64,000 bases of DNA, from NCBI GenBank assembly GCA_937918935.1, contig CAKZSI010000030.1, positions 62,001-126,000 on the forward strand, written 5' to 3'. Position numbers and translations under genes: made by a program. This stretch comes from an uncultured Chloroflexales bacterium. GTDB taxonomy: Bacteria > Chloroflexota > Chloroflexia > Chloroflexales > Chloroflexaceae. This document shows positions 9,257 to 20,807 of the stretch, piece after piece (position 1 is the stretch's first letter; the number at the start of each line of letters is the position of its first letter). The notes under the pieces are model-generated. The model was not told the origin of the DNA. It ran no database searches and saw only the letters and a program-made list of their open reading frames with translations.

Positions 9257-10378
9257 TTACCCGCCCGCCGAGGGCGCTTCCCGTCCGACGCCTTCGGCGC
9301 GCAATAATTCCATCAGCCGGGTCATGAAGCGCAGATTATGGATGGTGGCCAGACGCAGATACAGGGTCTCGCCAGCGCGGTGCAGGTGGTGGAGGTAGCC
9401 CAGGGTGTAGTGGCGGCAGGTGTGGCAATCGCACCCCGGCACGATTGGCGCGGTCGCCTTGATGAACTTTTTATCGGCAATGTAGATCGTCTCGAACCAG
9501 TGTCCGGCGAGGCGGAACCCCGGCGCGGAGGGGTCGGCACTGAAGGCGTAGAGGCGACCAGCGCGGGCATCGCGGGTGGGGAGGGCGCTATCGAAGAGCT
9601 GGTAGCCCATGCGGACGCAGGCCGCCACACTTTCGGGATGGCCCACACCCAGGGCATGCATGGGCAGGTGGGAGGGGATCAACTGGCGCGTCACGCGGAG
9701 CACTTCGTGCAGCAGGTTGCCCTGCGCGTCGAGGGGCCAGCCGCCGAAGCCAAAGCCATCAAAATCAAGTTCCAGCAGCGCCTCGGCGCAACGGCGCCGC
9801 AAGGCCAGATCGCCGCCGCCCTGCACCACGCCGAAGAGCAAGGGACGCGCCGCGCCCAGGCGGCGCTGGCGCACCTGGCGGTCGAACTCATCGCGGCAGC
9901 GCCGCGCCCAGCGGATCGTCCGCTCGACGGCCGCGCGCTGTTCCTCTTCCGGGGCATCCACGTGGGTACAATCATCGAGGCACATCACCACATCGGCGCC
10001 ATAGGCCAGTTGCAACTGCACACTCTTCTCAGGGGTGAGTTTGAAGGGGCGCTCGGCGCCCTCGGGCCGGAAGGTCAGCCCCTCATCGCTCAGACGCCCG
10101 GCCCCGGGTTGTTGGCGGATCAGCGAATAGGCCTGAAACCCGCCCGAATCCGTAACAATTGGTCCATCCCATGCCGCCATACGGTGCAACCCTCCCAGCG
10201 TTGTCACCGTCGAAGAACCAGGGCGTTGCATCAGGTGAAACACGTTCATCACCAGCGCCGTAACGCCCGCCTCGCGCAGGTCGCGCGCGTCGACCGCGCG
10301 GACCACGCCAACGGTGGCATCGGGCAGAAAGGCGGGCAGGGCCAGCGGACCGTGGTTGAGGGTGAGCGTGGTAAGCAT
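9257..10378 (-). CDS. tRNA-guanine transglycosylase family protein (divergent)
   Basis: A 373-residue TGT-fold enzyme that would exchange guanine 34 in tRNA for a 7-deazaguanine. Family residues are present: VTDSGGFQ (general base Asp), VVQGG, the nucleophile region LFDSALPTRDARAG, and the zinc site CDCHTC followed about 28 residues later by the IHNLRF histidine. The base-recognition loop, normally GGLSVGE or GGLAVGE, reads GFGGWPLD here, so the preferred base is uncertain. I start at ATG 10378 (MLTTLTLNHG), which aligns with family N-termini; the longer frame to 10525 crosses an AT-rich promoter-like region. It faces the antitoxin gene divergently. No other queuosine genes are in the window. 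Confidence 0.85.
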   Translation of the reverse strand: MLTTLTLNHGPLALPAFLPDATVGVVRAVDARDLREAGVTALVMNVFHLMQRPGSSTVTTLGGLHRMAAWDGPIVTDSGGFQAYSLIRQQPGAGRLSDEGLTFRPEGAERPFKLTPEKSVQLQLAYGADVVMCLDDCTHVDAPEEEQRAAVERTIRWARRCRDEFDRQVRQRRLGAARPLLFGVVQGGGDLALRRRCAEALLELDFDGFGFGGWPLDAQGNLLHEVLRVTRQLIPSHLPMHALGVGHPESVAACVRMGYQLFDSALPTRDARAGRLYAFSADPSAPGFRLAGHWFETIYIADKKFIKATAPIVPGCDCHTCRHYTLGYLHHLHRAGETLYLRLATIHNLRFMTRLMELLRAEGVGREAPSAGG

Positions 10379-10660
10379 ACCGGAATAAAGCGGGAAATTT
10401 TTTCGTGCCGGAAGCCACAGAAATGACTTAACAAAAATCAACTTATGGTGTAAAATAAAAGTCAATCTTTTATCGGCCCTGGTGTCCGAAAAAGATCGCT
10501 GCTGCCCGACAAACTTGGGAGGCAAGAATAACGCTCATGCGCGGCAGTTTCTGGCCCGTAGCTCAAAGACAAAAAGGTCTGCCGGCTGTCAGCTTCGTAT
10601 AACTTTCATCGCTAATTCCGCAGGACAAGCTGCAAGGACGGAATAGTTCAGGAGGGTATT
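10379..10660. promoter_or_regulatory. AT-rich divergent control region between tgt homologue and antitoxin
   Basis: An AT-rich core at 10425-10475 sits between two divergent genes and should carry the promoters of both. An inverted repeat ATTCCG-N18-CGGAAT (10615-10644) lies just upstream of the antitoxin RBS, where an autoregulating antitoxin could bind. Both roles are inferred from position. Confidence 0.4.
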
Positions 10661-10921
10661 GTGGTCGATCTGAAGAAGTATACACTGGACGTTGACTTGA
10701 AGCAGGGCGTCGTGCCGATTTCAAAAGCTGCTTCCTCGCTGGCGGCGTTGATTAAGCGTTCGCGGGCTAACCATCAGCCGATCATCGTTACGCAGAAGGG
10801 CTATCCTACTGGCGTGATTCTCGATGTGGAGCTGTTTACCGCGCTGCGTCAACTTGCCGATCTGCACCTCCAGCAGGAGGAGGAAGTGAACGACGGGGCA
10901 GAGGCGCCATCAGAGAGCTGA
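10661..10921 (+). CDS. Phd/YefM-type antitoxin, no toxin partner
   Basis: An 86-residue protein starting at GTG 10661 behind a strong GGAGGG RBS. The pattern is that of Phd/YefM antitoxins: PISKAASSLAALIKRSR (the DNA-binding helix start), then PIIVTQKGYPTGVILDVELF, the strand-loop-helix that ends the conserved domain. The acidic tail (QQEEEVNDGAEAPSES) would be the disordered toxin-binding end. The next coding gene is a MarR regulator about 500 bases away, and no Doc, YoeB or PIN toxin follows, so it is an orphan or acts as a regulator in its own right. Confidence 0.75.
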   Translation: MVDLKKYTLDVDLKQGVVPISKAASSLAALIKRSRANHQPIIVTQKGYPTGVILDVELFTALRQLADLHLQQEEEVNDGAEAPSES

Positions 10922-10962
10922 GCAAGGGCTTCGACGCTTCAAACTCCTCTTCTGGAAGGGAA

Positions 10963-10991
10963 GGGATGGGAAGACCGGGTTTCTTCATCCC
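10963..10991. repeat. Dispersed palindrome family A, diverged copy 5
   Basis: GGGATGGGAAGACC-G-GGTTTCTTCATCCC, an inverted repeat in which both arms have changed together away from the GGGGAAACC core. The compensating changes suggest that the pairing itself is maintained. Confidence 0.6.
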
Positions 10992-11341
10992 TTTATATGG
11001 TTGTATTCAAGTCAGGTTCACACCGTTACTGTCAGGATGATGGCGGGGAGGCTGCGCCTCCCCGCTACTGTCTTCTCTGACGCCCCGGCACGGCCGGGAG
11101 GAGTCTGCCGCCACGAGTGAAACCAATGCGGAGGCTGCGCCCCGCGCCTTCCCTGAACCGGTAATCCAGGTCGTCGATACTCATGCGGCTTCGCCGCGCA
11201 ACGATCGAATTGAAAAGGCTAACCTCTGAGAGGGCCACGCCCTCCCAGAGCCTTCCCGCCGCACCCACGCTTTTCCGAACCCACACCTGCCAGTATAACG
11301 CACCTTTGCCCGGCTCGCCGCACACGGATATGGGATCGCCC

Positions 11342-11370
11342 TTGCCGTGGCGCCTGACCTCTGATATACT
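11342..11370 (+). promoter_or_regulatory. Promoter of the MarR-family gene
   Basis: TTGCCG and TATACT separated by exactly 17 bases, ending 46 bases before the MarR start codon. Confidence 0.65.
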
Positions 11371-11416
11371 TAATGCTGTTGATAATCTCGATTCTATAGG
11401 AACGGCAGATGCACGC

Positions 11417-11920
11417 ATGACCTCAGAAATCCGCGAGCAGGTGATCCCTGGCGAGCGAGGGCCCCTGGAACAGATTGAACAGTCTATCATGCAAATTAGC
11501 TGGTTGGCCCAGCGCCAGTTTATGCAACTGCTCGACGACGAGCGCTTCCGTCTGACCCTGCCCCAGTTTTACACCTTGCTGCACCTCTACCAGATCGCGG
11601 CGGAGTGTAAAATGTCCGATCTTGCCGAAGCAACCCAGCAGTCGGCGGCCTCGCTCACCGGCGTGGTGGATCGCCTGGCGGAGAAACAGCTCGTGGAGCG
11701 TAAACGTCACCCCGGTGATCGGCGTCAGGTTATGGTCGTGGTGACCGACCGCGGGCGCATGCTGATCGCCGAGATCAAACAGGCACGCCGTGAGCAGATG
11801 CAGGCCGCGCTCGCGCACCTGGTTGATCAGGAAGTCGACGTGCTGATCCAGTTGCTCGACCGGGTACTGCTGGGGATGACCCGCGTCCTTGAACACGGTG
11901 AAAGCGGTCGCTGGGCATAA
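11417..11920 (+). CDS. MarR-family transcriptional regulator
   Basis: A 167-residue winged-helix regulator. The core runs from LTLPQFYTLLHLY through MSDLAEATQQSAASLTGVVD (helix-turn-helix), then RLAEKQLVERKRHPGDRRQV with the wing arginine-rich DRR motif and VTDRGRMLIAEI. N- and C-terminal helices would form the dimer interface. The start at 11417 places a TTGCCG-17-TATACT promoter just upstream. The gene precedes lon on the same strand but is separated from it by about 270 bases, so a regulatory link is not shown. The ligand is unknown. Confidence 0.9.
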   Translation: MTSEIREQVIPGERGPLEQIEQSIMQISWLAQRQFMQLLDDERFRLTLPQFYTLLHLYQIAAECKMSDLAEATQQSAASLTGVVDRLAEKQLVERKRHPGDRRQVMVVVTDRGRMLIAEIKQARREQMQAALAHLVDQEVDVLIQLLDRVLLGMTRVLEHGESGRWA

Positions 11921-11984
11921 TTATGGGGATGTTTCAGGCCTGGACGTGTCATGGTGACCGTTGCTTCACGGTCCGACATAACCG

Positions 11985-12036
11985 ATCCGTGGAGGTGTGG
12001 AGCTGTGGGGTTGTGGAGATGGCAGCGGGGATTCTA
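11985..12036. repeat. GGAGGTGT-type element, half copy
   Basis: Three degenerate GTGGAGGTGTGGAG units, related to the hairpin elements at 6193 and 55737, but here without the complementary right half. It lies between the same-strand marR and lon genes. Confidence 0.5.
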
Positions 12037-12192
12037 CAAGCTACGGCGAGCACGAACAGTAAGCAGGTCGCGGCCCGCTCTGCCGCTGTGAGGAGTTGAG
12101 TCATCCCCGTTGAGGAAAAGACGTAATTACCCGTTTTATGCGGCTGTGCCGCAAACAATATGCAACCTGTTCGCACCAAGGTGAGGATCCCG

Positions 12193-14688
<2,496 letters not shown>

Positions 14689-15013
14689 AGGTTCGCCGGT
14701 TGCCCTGTGCAAGGGAGGGGAAGGACTCCCTTGCACGATAGTGTTGGCATCTGCCGGACACGTTCACCCCGCAGAGGACGCGGAGGGGCGCAAAGGGCTT
14801 CAAAAAGTTCATTCTCTGCGTGCTCTGCGGTAAATCTGAACACCTACCCTTGCACAGGGAACCATCGAGATTCACCTCGGTCACCCATGTGGCTGCGCCG
14901 CGCGCCAACCGCACGACAGAGAGGCTTCCTGGGAGGGCCGCACCCTTCCAAACCCTCCCCGGCGGCCCGTAGGTTCACACGGCGAAATCCCACCGCAGCA
15001 AGGAGGCTGCAAG
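14689..15013. other. Gene-free stretch with a long inverted repeat
   Basis: About 325 bases between lon and the stress-protein gene. It contains the inverted repeat at 14769-14830 and an imperfect family B palindrome (14929-14949). I see no gene. Confidence 0.6.
14769..14830. repeat. Inverted repeat with 17-base arms downstream of lon
   Basis: Left arm CCGCAGAGGACGCGGAG (14769-14785) pairs with right arm CTCTGCGTGCTCTGCGG (14814-14830) with two mismatches. It is probably a hairpin that ends the lon transcript or another dispersed element. Confidence 0.6.
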
Positions 15014-15931
15014 ATGTTCCGTACCATCCTGGTACCGCTCGACGGATCGAAGGTAGCCGAACAGGCGCTGCCAACCGCGGCCCGCATCGCCCGCGCAAGT
15101 GGCGCGGCCCTGCACCTGGTGCATGTTCACGCAGAGGACGCCCGCGACCCGATCTTCGTCAACGGGCTGCCGGTGATAGACGAGCACCTCCATTCCCTTG
15201 CCGCCGAGCACGAACGGGTCTACCTGGAACGCGCCTGCGCAACCGTGGCCGGCGATGACCTCGAACCGGTGGCAGTGCGCCTGTCTGGCACGGTTGTCCG
15301 CACCCTGCTGCGCTACGTCCGCGACGTCAACGCCGACCTGATTGTGCTCACCACCCATGGCCGCAGCGGCTTTGACCGGCTCTGGCTGGGGAGCGTGGCG
15401 GAGTCGCTGGCCCGACAGGCCCCCGCGCCCCTCCTGCTGCTGCGCCCTTCGAGCAATGAAAGCGGGTCACCGATGCGTTTCGGTCAGGTGCTGGCGCCCC
15501 TCGACGGCTCGCCACTGGCCGAGGAAGCTCTGGCGCCCGCCGCCGCGCTTGCCGCGATTGACCACGGCGCGTTGACCCTGCTGCGGATCGTTGACACCCT
15601 CCCCCAACCCATCAGCCTGCCCCTGCCCGAACGGTACCGGCCCGATGAGGCTACCCTGGCCCGCGAGGAGGCCGCCGCGTTGGCGTATCTTCAGGACGTA
15701 GCCGCGCGCCTGGCGCCCTCCGGGACGCGCACCCTGGTGTCGCACGCCGAACAACCTGCCCGCGCCATCATCGAGACCGCACACCAGCTTGGGGCTGACC
15801 TGGTGGCCCTGACCACCCACGGTCGCAGTGCGGTACGCAGCGTGGCCATCAGCAGCGTCGCCGATAAGGTGCTGCGCGGCATCGATCTGCCCCTGCTGGT
15901 GCTGCGCCCTGGCCAGCGGCACGCAGACTAG
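15014..15931 (+). CDS. Tandem universal stress protein (two UspA domains)
   Basis: A 305-residue protein with two UspA-like alpha/beta domains in series. Domain 1 (about 1-145) begins MFRTILVPLDGSKVAEQAL and ends with the nucleotide-binding signature LTTHGRSGFDRLWLGSVAES. Domain 2 (about 155-305) begins FGQVLAPLDGSPLAEEAL and ends LTTHGRSAVRSVAISSVADK. The G-2x-G-9x-G(S/T)-type loops suggest ATP binding in both halves (family knowledge). ATG 15014 has a strong AAGGAGG RBS. It stands alone; no two-component or respiratory genes adjoin it. Confidence 0.93.
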   Translation: MFRTILVPLDGSKVAEQALPTAARIARASGAALHLVHVHAEDARDPIFVNGLPVIDEHLHSLAAEHERVYLERACATVAGDDLEPVAVRLSGTVVRTLLRYVRDVNADLIVLTTHGRSGFDRLWLGSVAESLARQAPAPLLLLRPSSNESGSPMRFGQVLAPLDGSPLAEEALAPAAALAAIDHGALTLLRIVDTLPQPISLPLPERYRPDEATLAREEAAALAYLQDVAARLAPSGTRTLVSHAEQPARAIIETAHQLGADLVALTTHGRSAVRSVAISSVADKVLRGIDLPLLVLRPGQRHAD

Positions 15932-16020
15932 CCAATCTGCGGGAGCAGCGGACAGGCCGGCTTATCCGATTTTCACTTCGCACGCGCACTCTGCCGCCTG
16001 CGGCGCGGCATTCGCGTCTA

Positions 16021-16029
16021 TGCTATACT
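16021..16029 (+). promoter_or_regulatory. Extended -10 promoter candidate upstream of eno
   Basis: TGCTATACT, an extended -10 (TGN-TATACT). Use for eno would require a leader of about 345 bases that runs through the repeat elements. The same TGCTATAMT form precedes clpS and dgt. Confidence 0.35.
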
Positions 16030-16089
16030 GGCGACGCACCAACCTGCCAGGGTACGCTCTGGCTGCGTATCGGCAATACCGGCCTGAGT

Positions 16090-16187
16090 GGTCTGTAAAC
16101 GAAGTTCTCCGCCACCTTGAACCAGGTACGCGGGCGTCCCGCCTGCCGGCAGGGGCGGTTCGCGAACCACCTCTCCCGCTACAGACT
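16090..16187. repeat. AGTCTG-bounded element, first of two
   Basis: A 98-base segment beginning GGTCTGTAAAC and ending CTACAGACT, so the ends form a short inverted repeat. It touches the next element across CAGACT-N7-AGTCTG. Confidence 0.45.
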
Positions 16188-16194
16188 GCCGGGT

Positions 16195-16330
16195 AGTCTG
16201 TAAATGCAGTTTCCTGGCATTTCCGTCCCCCTCCCAGCCCCCCCCGTTGGGGGAAGAGCCGACCTCCCTCCCGAGCAAGGGAGGGTTGGGGAGGGAACAG
16301 GGGTTTAGCGAAAGACGTTGTTTGCAGACT
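16195..16330. repeat. AGTCTG-bounded MITE-like element, second of two
   Basis: A 136-base segment beginning AGTCTGTAAATG and ending GTTTGCAGACT. The interior is a GC-rich inverted repeat (CCCCCTCCCAGCC paired with AGGGTTGGGGAGGG). The interior recurs at 26437-26531 and 29753-29865. Confidence 0.6.
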
Positions 16331-16335
16331 GCTGA

Positions 16336-17664
<1,329 letters not shown>

Positions 17665-17700
17665 TGGCGCGGAGCAGCCTGACAGAAAGCGTTCGGCGGA

Positions 17701-17729
17701 GGATGCGGAGGGCTGCGCCCTCCGCATCC
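17701..17729. repeat. Dispersed palindrome family B, long perfect copy
   Basis: GGATGCGGAGGGC-TGC-GCCCTCCGCATCC, 13-base perfect arms, just after eno and before the convergent secreted-protein gene. A strong hairpin without a T-run. Confidence 0.7.
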
Positions 17730-17841
17730 TGTTCCTCACGCAGCGGCAGGCTGGTTCTTCGCTGGTACGCCCGCCACGGGTGAAAAGGGTTGCGGGGAGG
17801 CGAAGCCTTCTCGCAACCCTCCCGGGAGTGTACCTACCTTC

Positions 17842-19719
17842 TCACTGTGCCCACAAGGGCCAGCGATCCTGCGCGGCATTGTTGGTGATCTGCCGGCTCG
17901 CGCCGCTGATCAGATCAAGAATGTAGATCTCATAGTCTCCGTCAGTGTCGCCGGCATACGCCAGACTACGCCCATCGGCCGACCAGGTCGGAGCCTCAGT
18001 GTTGCCCGGACCCCGAATCAGCAACCACCTGCGCGCCCTGTTCACGTCGTAGAGCGCCAGATCCCAGTCCCCATTGGGGTTGATCGAGTAGGCGATCGTG
18101 CGCCCGTCGGGGCCGATGCGAGCAAAGCGATCATCAAAGTCGTTGGTGGTGAGCTGCGTCACCTGGTCCAGGCGTGCATTAACGGCATTCTGGGTATCGT
18201 AAATATACACCAGATCGGCCTGATACAACTCGAAATCGCCATCACAGTTGCTCGCCCAGTAGATGCGCCGTCCATCGGGCGACCAGGTGGGCGTCTCGTT
18301 GGTACAGCCCTGCGTGGTGAGCCGCACCGGGAAGTTGCCCGAGAAGGGCATCAGGTATAACTCCTGCCCATTGTCCCGGTCGGAGACGAAGATGATCTTG
18401 GTTCCATCGGGCGAGACGCTGGCGTTGTAGTCGCTCGCCGTTCGCCTGGGCAGGTAGCCGGGGAAGGGGCCGTTGAGCGGCGGCTGCGTGCCATCGCTGT
18501 AGCTCAGGCGCGTTACGCCGGCATTCGGCGAGAAGTCGCCGCTGTAGAATGCCGGCGGGTCAAAGGTGTAGATCTGCCGGTAGTTCGGATTGCTGCGCCG
18601 CGAGTCGACCAGCAAGCGGACCTGGGCGGGGTCCCAACTGCGTCGCCACGAGAAGGCCACCGTCTCGGCGGTGTTGTAGGTGATACGGATGCCCTCGCCG
18701 AAGAAGTTGGGCAGATACAGCTCCCAGTGGCTGCCCGTATCAATGTTCGAGGCGTAGACCAGGGGCGGATCGGGCAGTGGCGAGGCCCAGGGCGTGCCCA
18801 GGTGGGGGTAACGCCACTGGAAGTAGTGCTGGCCCACGTTGCCCATTTCTACCTTGTAGCCGGGCGGGTTGCCCGGCACGTAGGTCAATACCCGCCGCTC
18901 AAAGAGTTGCACCAGCACATCCTGCTCACCGGTCCCGATCTGTGCCCGCGTCCAGTACGCGTCGGTAATCGGCAGGCCCATTGTGAACAACCAGTCAACC
19001 ACCGGGCCGCGCCGTACCACCTCGTCGAGGATCGGCCCCTGCTGGTTCATGAACTGCCAGAAGACCCGCGGGATGTTGTGGCCGGTAATGGTGTTGTACT
19101 GGACAATTTCGGTCTCCGCAGTTGCGAGTTCTGGACGCAGGCCGATTGTGCCGCTGCGATCGATCGTGGTCGCGATACGCTCCCCGAGGCGCTGCGGGTC
19201 GCGGTAGCCATTGTCGAGCGTGGCGACCCCGGCAAAGGCGCCGTAACCGGGCGCGTTCGGATTGGCATCGCGCGGGTTGCCGGCCACCGGAACGTCGGCG
19301 GGAGCGCGCTGATCCACATCGAAGGGGTCGTCACCGAGTTGCAGGCGCCCGCTCACCAGTTCCTTCACCAGCAATCCATTGGTCACACCCTGATTCGGCC
19401 CCGAGCGATCCGCAGGGTTGTTCAACTCCATGCGCGCCTTGTCGAAGTACTGCACCGTGCGCAAACCATTCACGCCCTGCCGGTAGAACTCGGCGTAGTC
19501 GAACCACGGGCCAGGCCCCCAGTACCAGCTACGCCCGCCCCGCACCAGCTCGGAGTCGGTGCGGCTCCAGACCCGGGCGAAGCGTTCGTCGGCGAAACGC
19601 TCGCGCTCGCCATCGAAGGGGGCGGCGCTGGCGACGGGGACGGCACTGAGCGCCAGGACGCCGATGAGCACCGCGGCGATCAGGTGTGCGCCGCGACGAT
19701 AACGCCAGATGCCAGCCAT
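17842..19719 (-). CDS. Secreted protein: RSWxWGP-type domain plus TolB-like beta-propeller
   Basis: A 625-residue exported protein. The start at 19719 has an AAAGGAGG RBS and an arginine-rich signal peptide ending near VASA. Residues 40-310 repeat the architecture of the protein at 1189-2058: RVWSRTD, RSWYWGP, GLRTVQYFDKARMELN, VTNGLLVKELVSGRLQLG, RRVLTYVPGNPPG and VEMGNVGQHYFQWRY. From about residue 410 there are four PD40/WD40-like blades (SPDGTKIIFVSDRDNGQELY, SPDGRRIYWASNCDGDFELY, GPDGRTIAYSINPNGDWDL, SADGRSLAYAGDTDGDYEIY), as in TolB. The segment between has a carbohydrate-module look (inference). The role is unknown; it may present a binding domain on a propeller outside the cell. Confidence 0.85.
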   Translation of the reverse strand: MAGIWRYRRGAHLIAAVLIGVLALSAVPVASAAPFDGERERFADERFARVWSRTDSELVRGGRSWYWGPGPWFDYAEFYRQGVNGLRTVQYFDKARMELNNPADRSGPNQGVTNGLLVKELVSGRLQLGDDPFDVDQRAPADVPVAGNPRDANPNAPGYGAFAGVATLDNGYRDPQRLGERIATTIDRSGTIGLRPELATAETEIVQYNTITGHNIPRVFWQFMNQQGPILDEVVRRGPVVDWLFTMGLPITDAYWTRAQIGTGEQDVLVQLFERRVLTYVPGNPPGYKVEMGNVGQHYFQWRYPHLGTPWASPLPDPPLVYASNIDTGSHWELYLPNFFGEGIRITYNTAETVAFSWRRSWDPAQVRLLVDSRRSNPNYRQIYTFDPPAFYSGDFSPNAGVTRLSYSDGTQPPLNGPFPGYLPRRTASDYNASVSPDGTKIIFVSDRDNGQELYLMPFSGNFPVRLTTQGCTNETPTWSPDGRRIYWASNCDGDFELYQADLVYIYDTQNAVNARLDQVTQLTTNDFDDRFARIGPDGRTIAYSINPNGDWDLALYDVNRARRWLLIRGPGNTEAPTWSADGRSLAYAGDTDGDYEIYILDLISGASRQITNNAAQDRWPLWAQ

Positions 19720-19922
19720 AGCGACCTCCTTTCAACTCTGGCACGGGTGCAACGCCGGCAGAGGGCTCGCGCCACCCCGCCCATGCGTTGCTTGCTGCCT
19801 CCAGTGTAGCGTGGAGGTCGCCCGAAGTGAATGAGCGAGCCTTGGACCGGTGATCGCCGGCGACTGACAGGAGCGTGAGAGGCGGTTCATGGGGCGCTCA
19901 TACGATTTTGTATTGGCGTAAA

Positions 19923-20023
19923 TATCGCAGTCCTCTTCAGATTGTACAGCCCGGAGTATCAGACGTACCCGTAAGGACGCAACGCGCTGCGTCCTTACGC
20001 ACGGTCGCTGGTGAGAGATGGCG
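19923..20023. repeat. Repeat R, copy 1, with internal hairpin
   Basis: A 101-base sequence starting TATCGCAGTCCTCTTCAG and ending GAGAGATGGCG that recurs at 29635-29737 at roughly 80% identity. It contains CGTAAGGACGCA-N6-TGCGTCCTTACG (19970-19999), a perfect hairpin with 12-base arms. In copy 2 the right arm is degenerate. Confidence 0.7.
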
Positions 20024-20304
20024 ATGATGCGCATATCAACAGAAACTGGTGTCAGATGGCATACCGGTGATTGGCACTGGCCCTTCTATCGTCACTCGCC
20101 TCGCCGAATGATCAGCCTGTCATCGCGTATCACGTAACCCTCTGGTATCATAGAGCGCAAGTAACAATACAGCCAAGCACAAACAGTCCCGGGAGCATTT
20201 CATGCTCCCCAACCCTCCCGTCCTGTAGCAGCACAGGGAAATCCACTTTTCCCTGGCACAATGCTCCGGATGCTGTCACAGTATTTCCTGTCAGACCGGG
20301 GGTT

Positions 20305-20323
20305 GGGGAAACCCGGTTTCCCC
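20305..20323. repeat. Dispersed palindrome family A, perfect copy 6
   Basis: GGGGAAACCCGGTTTCCCC, a perfect 19-base inverted repeat about 50 bases before the start at 20371. Confidence 0.75.
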
Positions 20324-20370
20324 TCGATGACGTTAGCCAGCAAGGTTTGCTATACCTCAGGAGAGCCAGT

Positions 20371-20724
20371 ATGAACCAGCAGCAACAGGCCCTCGGGCGC
20401 TTGCGCCGCCTCCTCAACGATCCCGCCGCGCCCCTTACCGACATCGCCGAGAGCTACGTGAGCGTGATCAGCGAGCAGTTGCTCGTGTTCGCCCGGCAGG
20501 CCTATCCGCGGGATGGGCGTGGGGTGATCGAGATTGACCTGCGCGGAATCGATCTCCGCACCGCGACGGGTCACGCTCCCATCGCCTACTACCCCGCCGA
20601 CGCCGGCAGTGATGACTGGCCACCGAACCTCAACGAGGTGCTCGCCACGTACGACCCACGCCGCGAGGCGGTCGTGTTGCTGATGCAAGACGGCTGCGAG
20701 CCGCTGATCTACGTGCTGGAGTAG
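20371..20724 (+). CDS. Small protein of unknown function
   Basis: A 117-residue soluble protein. ATG 20371 follows CAGGAGAG. It has a helical N-terminal half (LGRLRRLLNDPAAPLTDIAE, then an EQLLVFARQAYP segment) and a beta-rich, acidic C-terminal half (GVIEIDLRGIDLRTATGHAP, VVLLMQDGCEPLIYVLE). I see no recognisable motif, signal peptide or membrane segment. The codon use and RBS support a real gene. It converges with the flippase-like gene. Confidence 0.65.
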   Translation: MNQQQQALGRLRRLLNDPAAPLTDIAESYVSVISEQLLVFARQAYPRDGRGVIEIDLRGIDLRTATGHAPIAYYPADAGSDDWPPNLNEVLATYDPRREAVVLLMQDGCEPLIYVLE

Positions 20725-20807
20725 ACCAGCCTGTAGAAGAGGTACGAAGGTGTGGGCCAGACTCTCGCAACGAGGTTGAAACGCGCCTGACCGGGGAAAT
20801 GGGGTTC

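Larger units (their letters stand above)
10922..11416. other. Gene-free stretch with three palindromes and the marR promoter
   Basis: About 495 bases between the antitoxin and MarR genes. It contains a family A variant (10963-10991), a perfect hairpin GCGGGGAGGC-TGC-GCCTCCCCGC (11043-11065), a family B variant (11228-11244) and a promoter (11342-11370). An open frame upstream of 11417 runs through the repeats and is not taken as coding. Confidence 0.6.
19720..20370. other. Gene-free stretch with a shared 100-base repeat
   Basis: About 650 bases. It contains repeat R copy 1 (19923-20023), a family A palindrome (20305-20323) and GC-rich filler. Open frames that extend the gene at 20371 upstream lack a start with an RBS. 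Confidence 0.6.
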
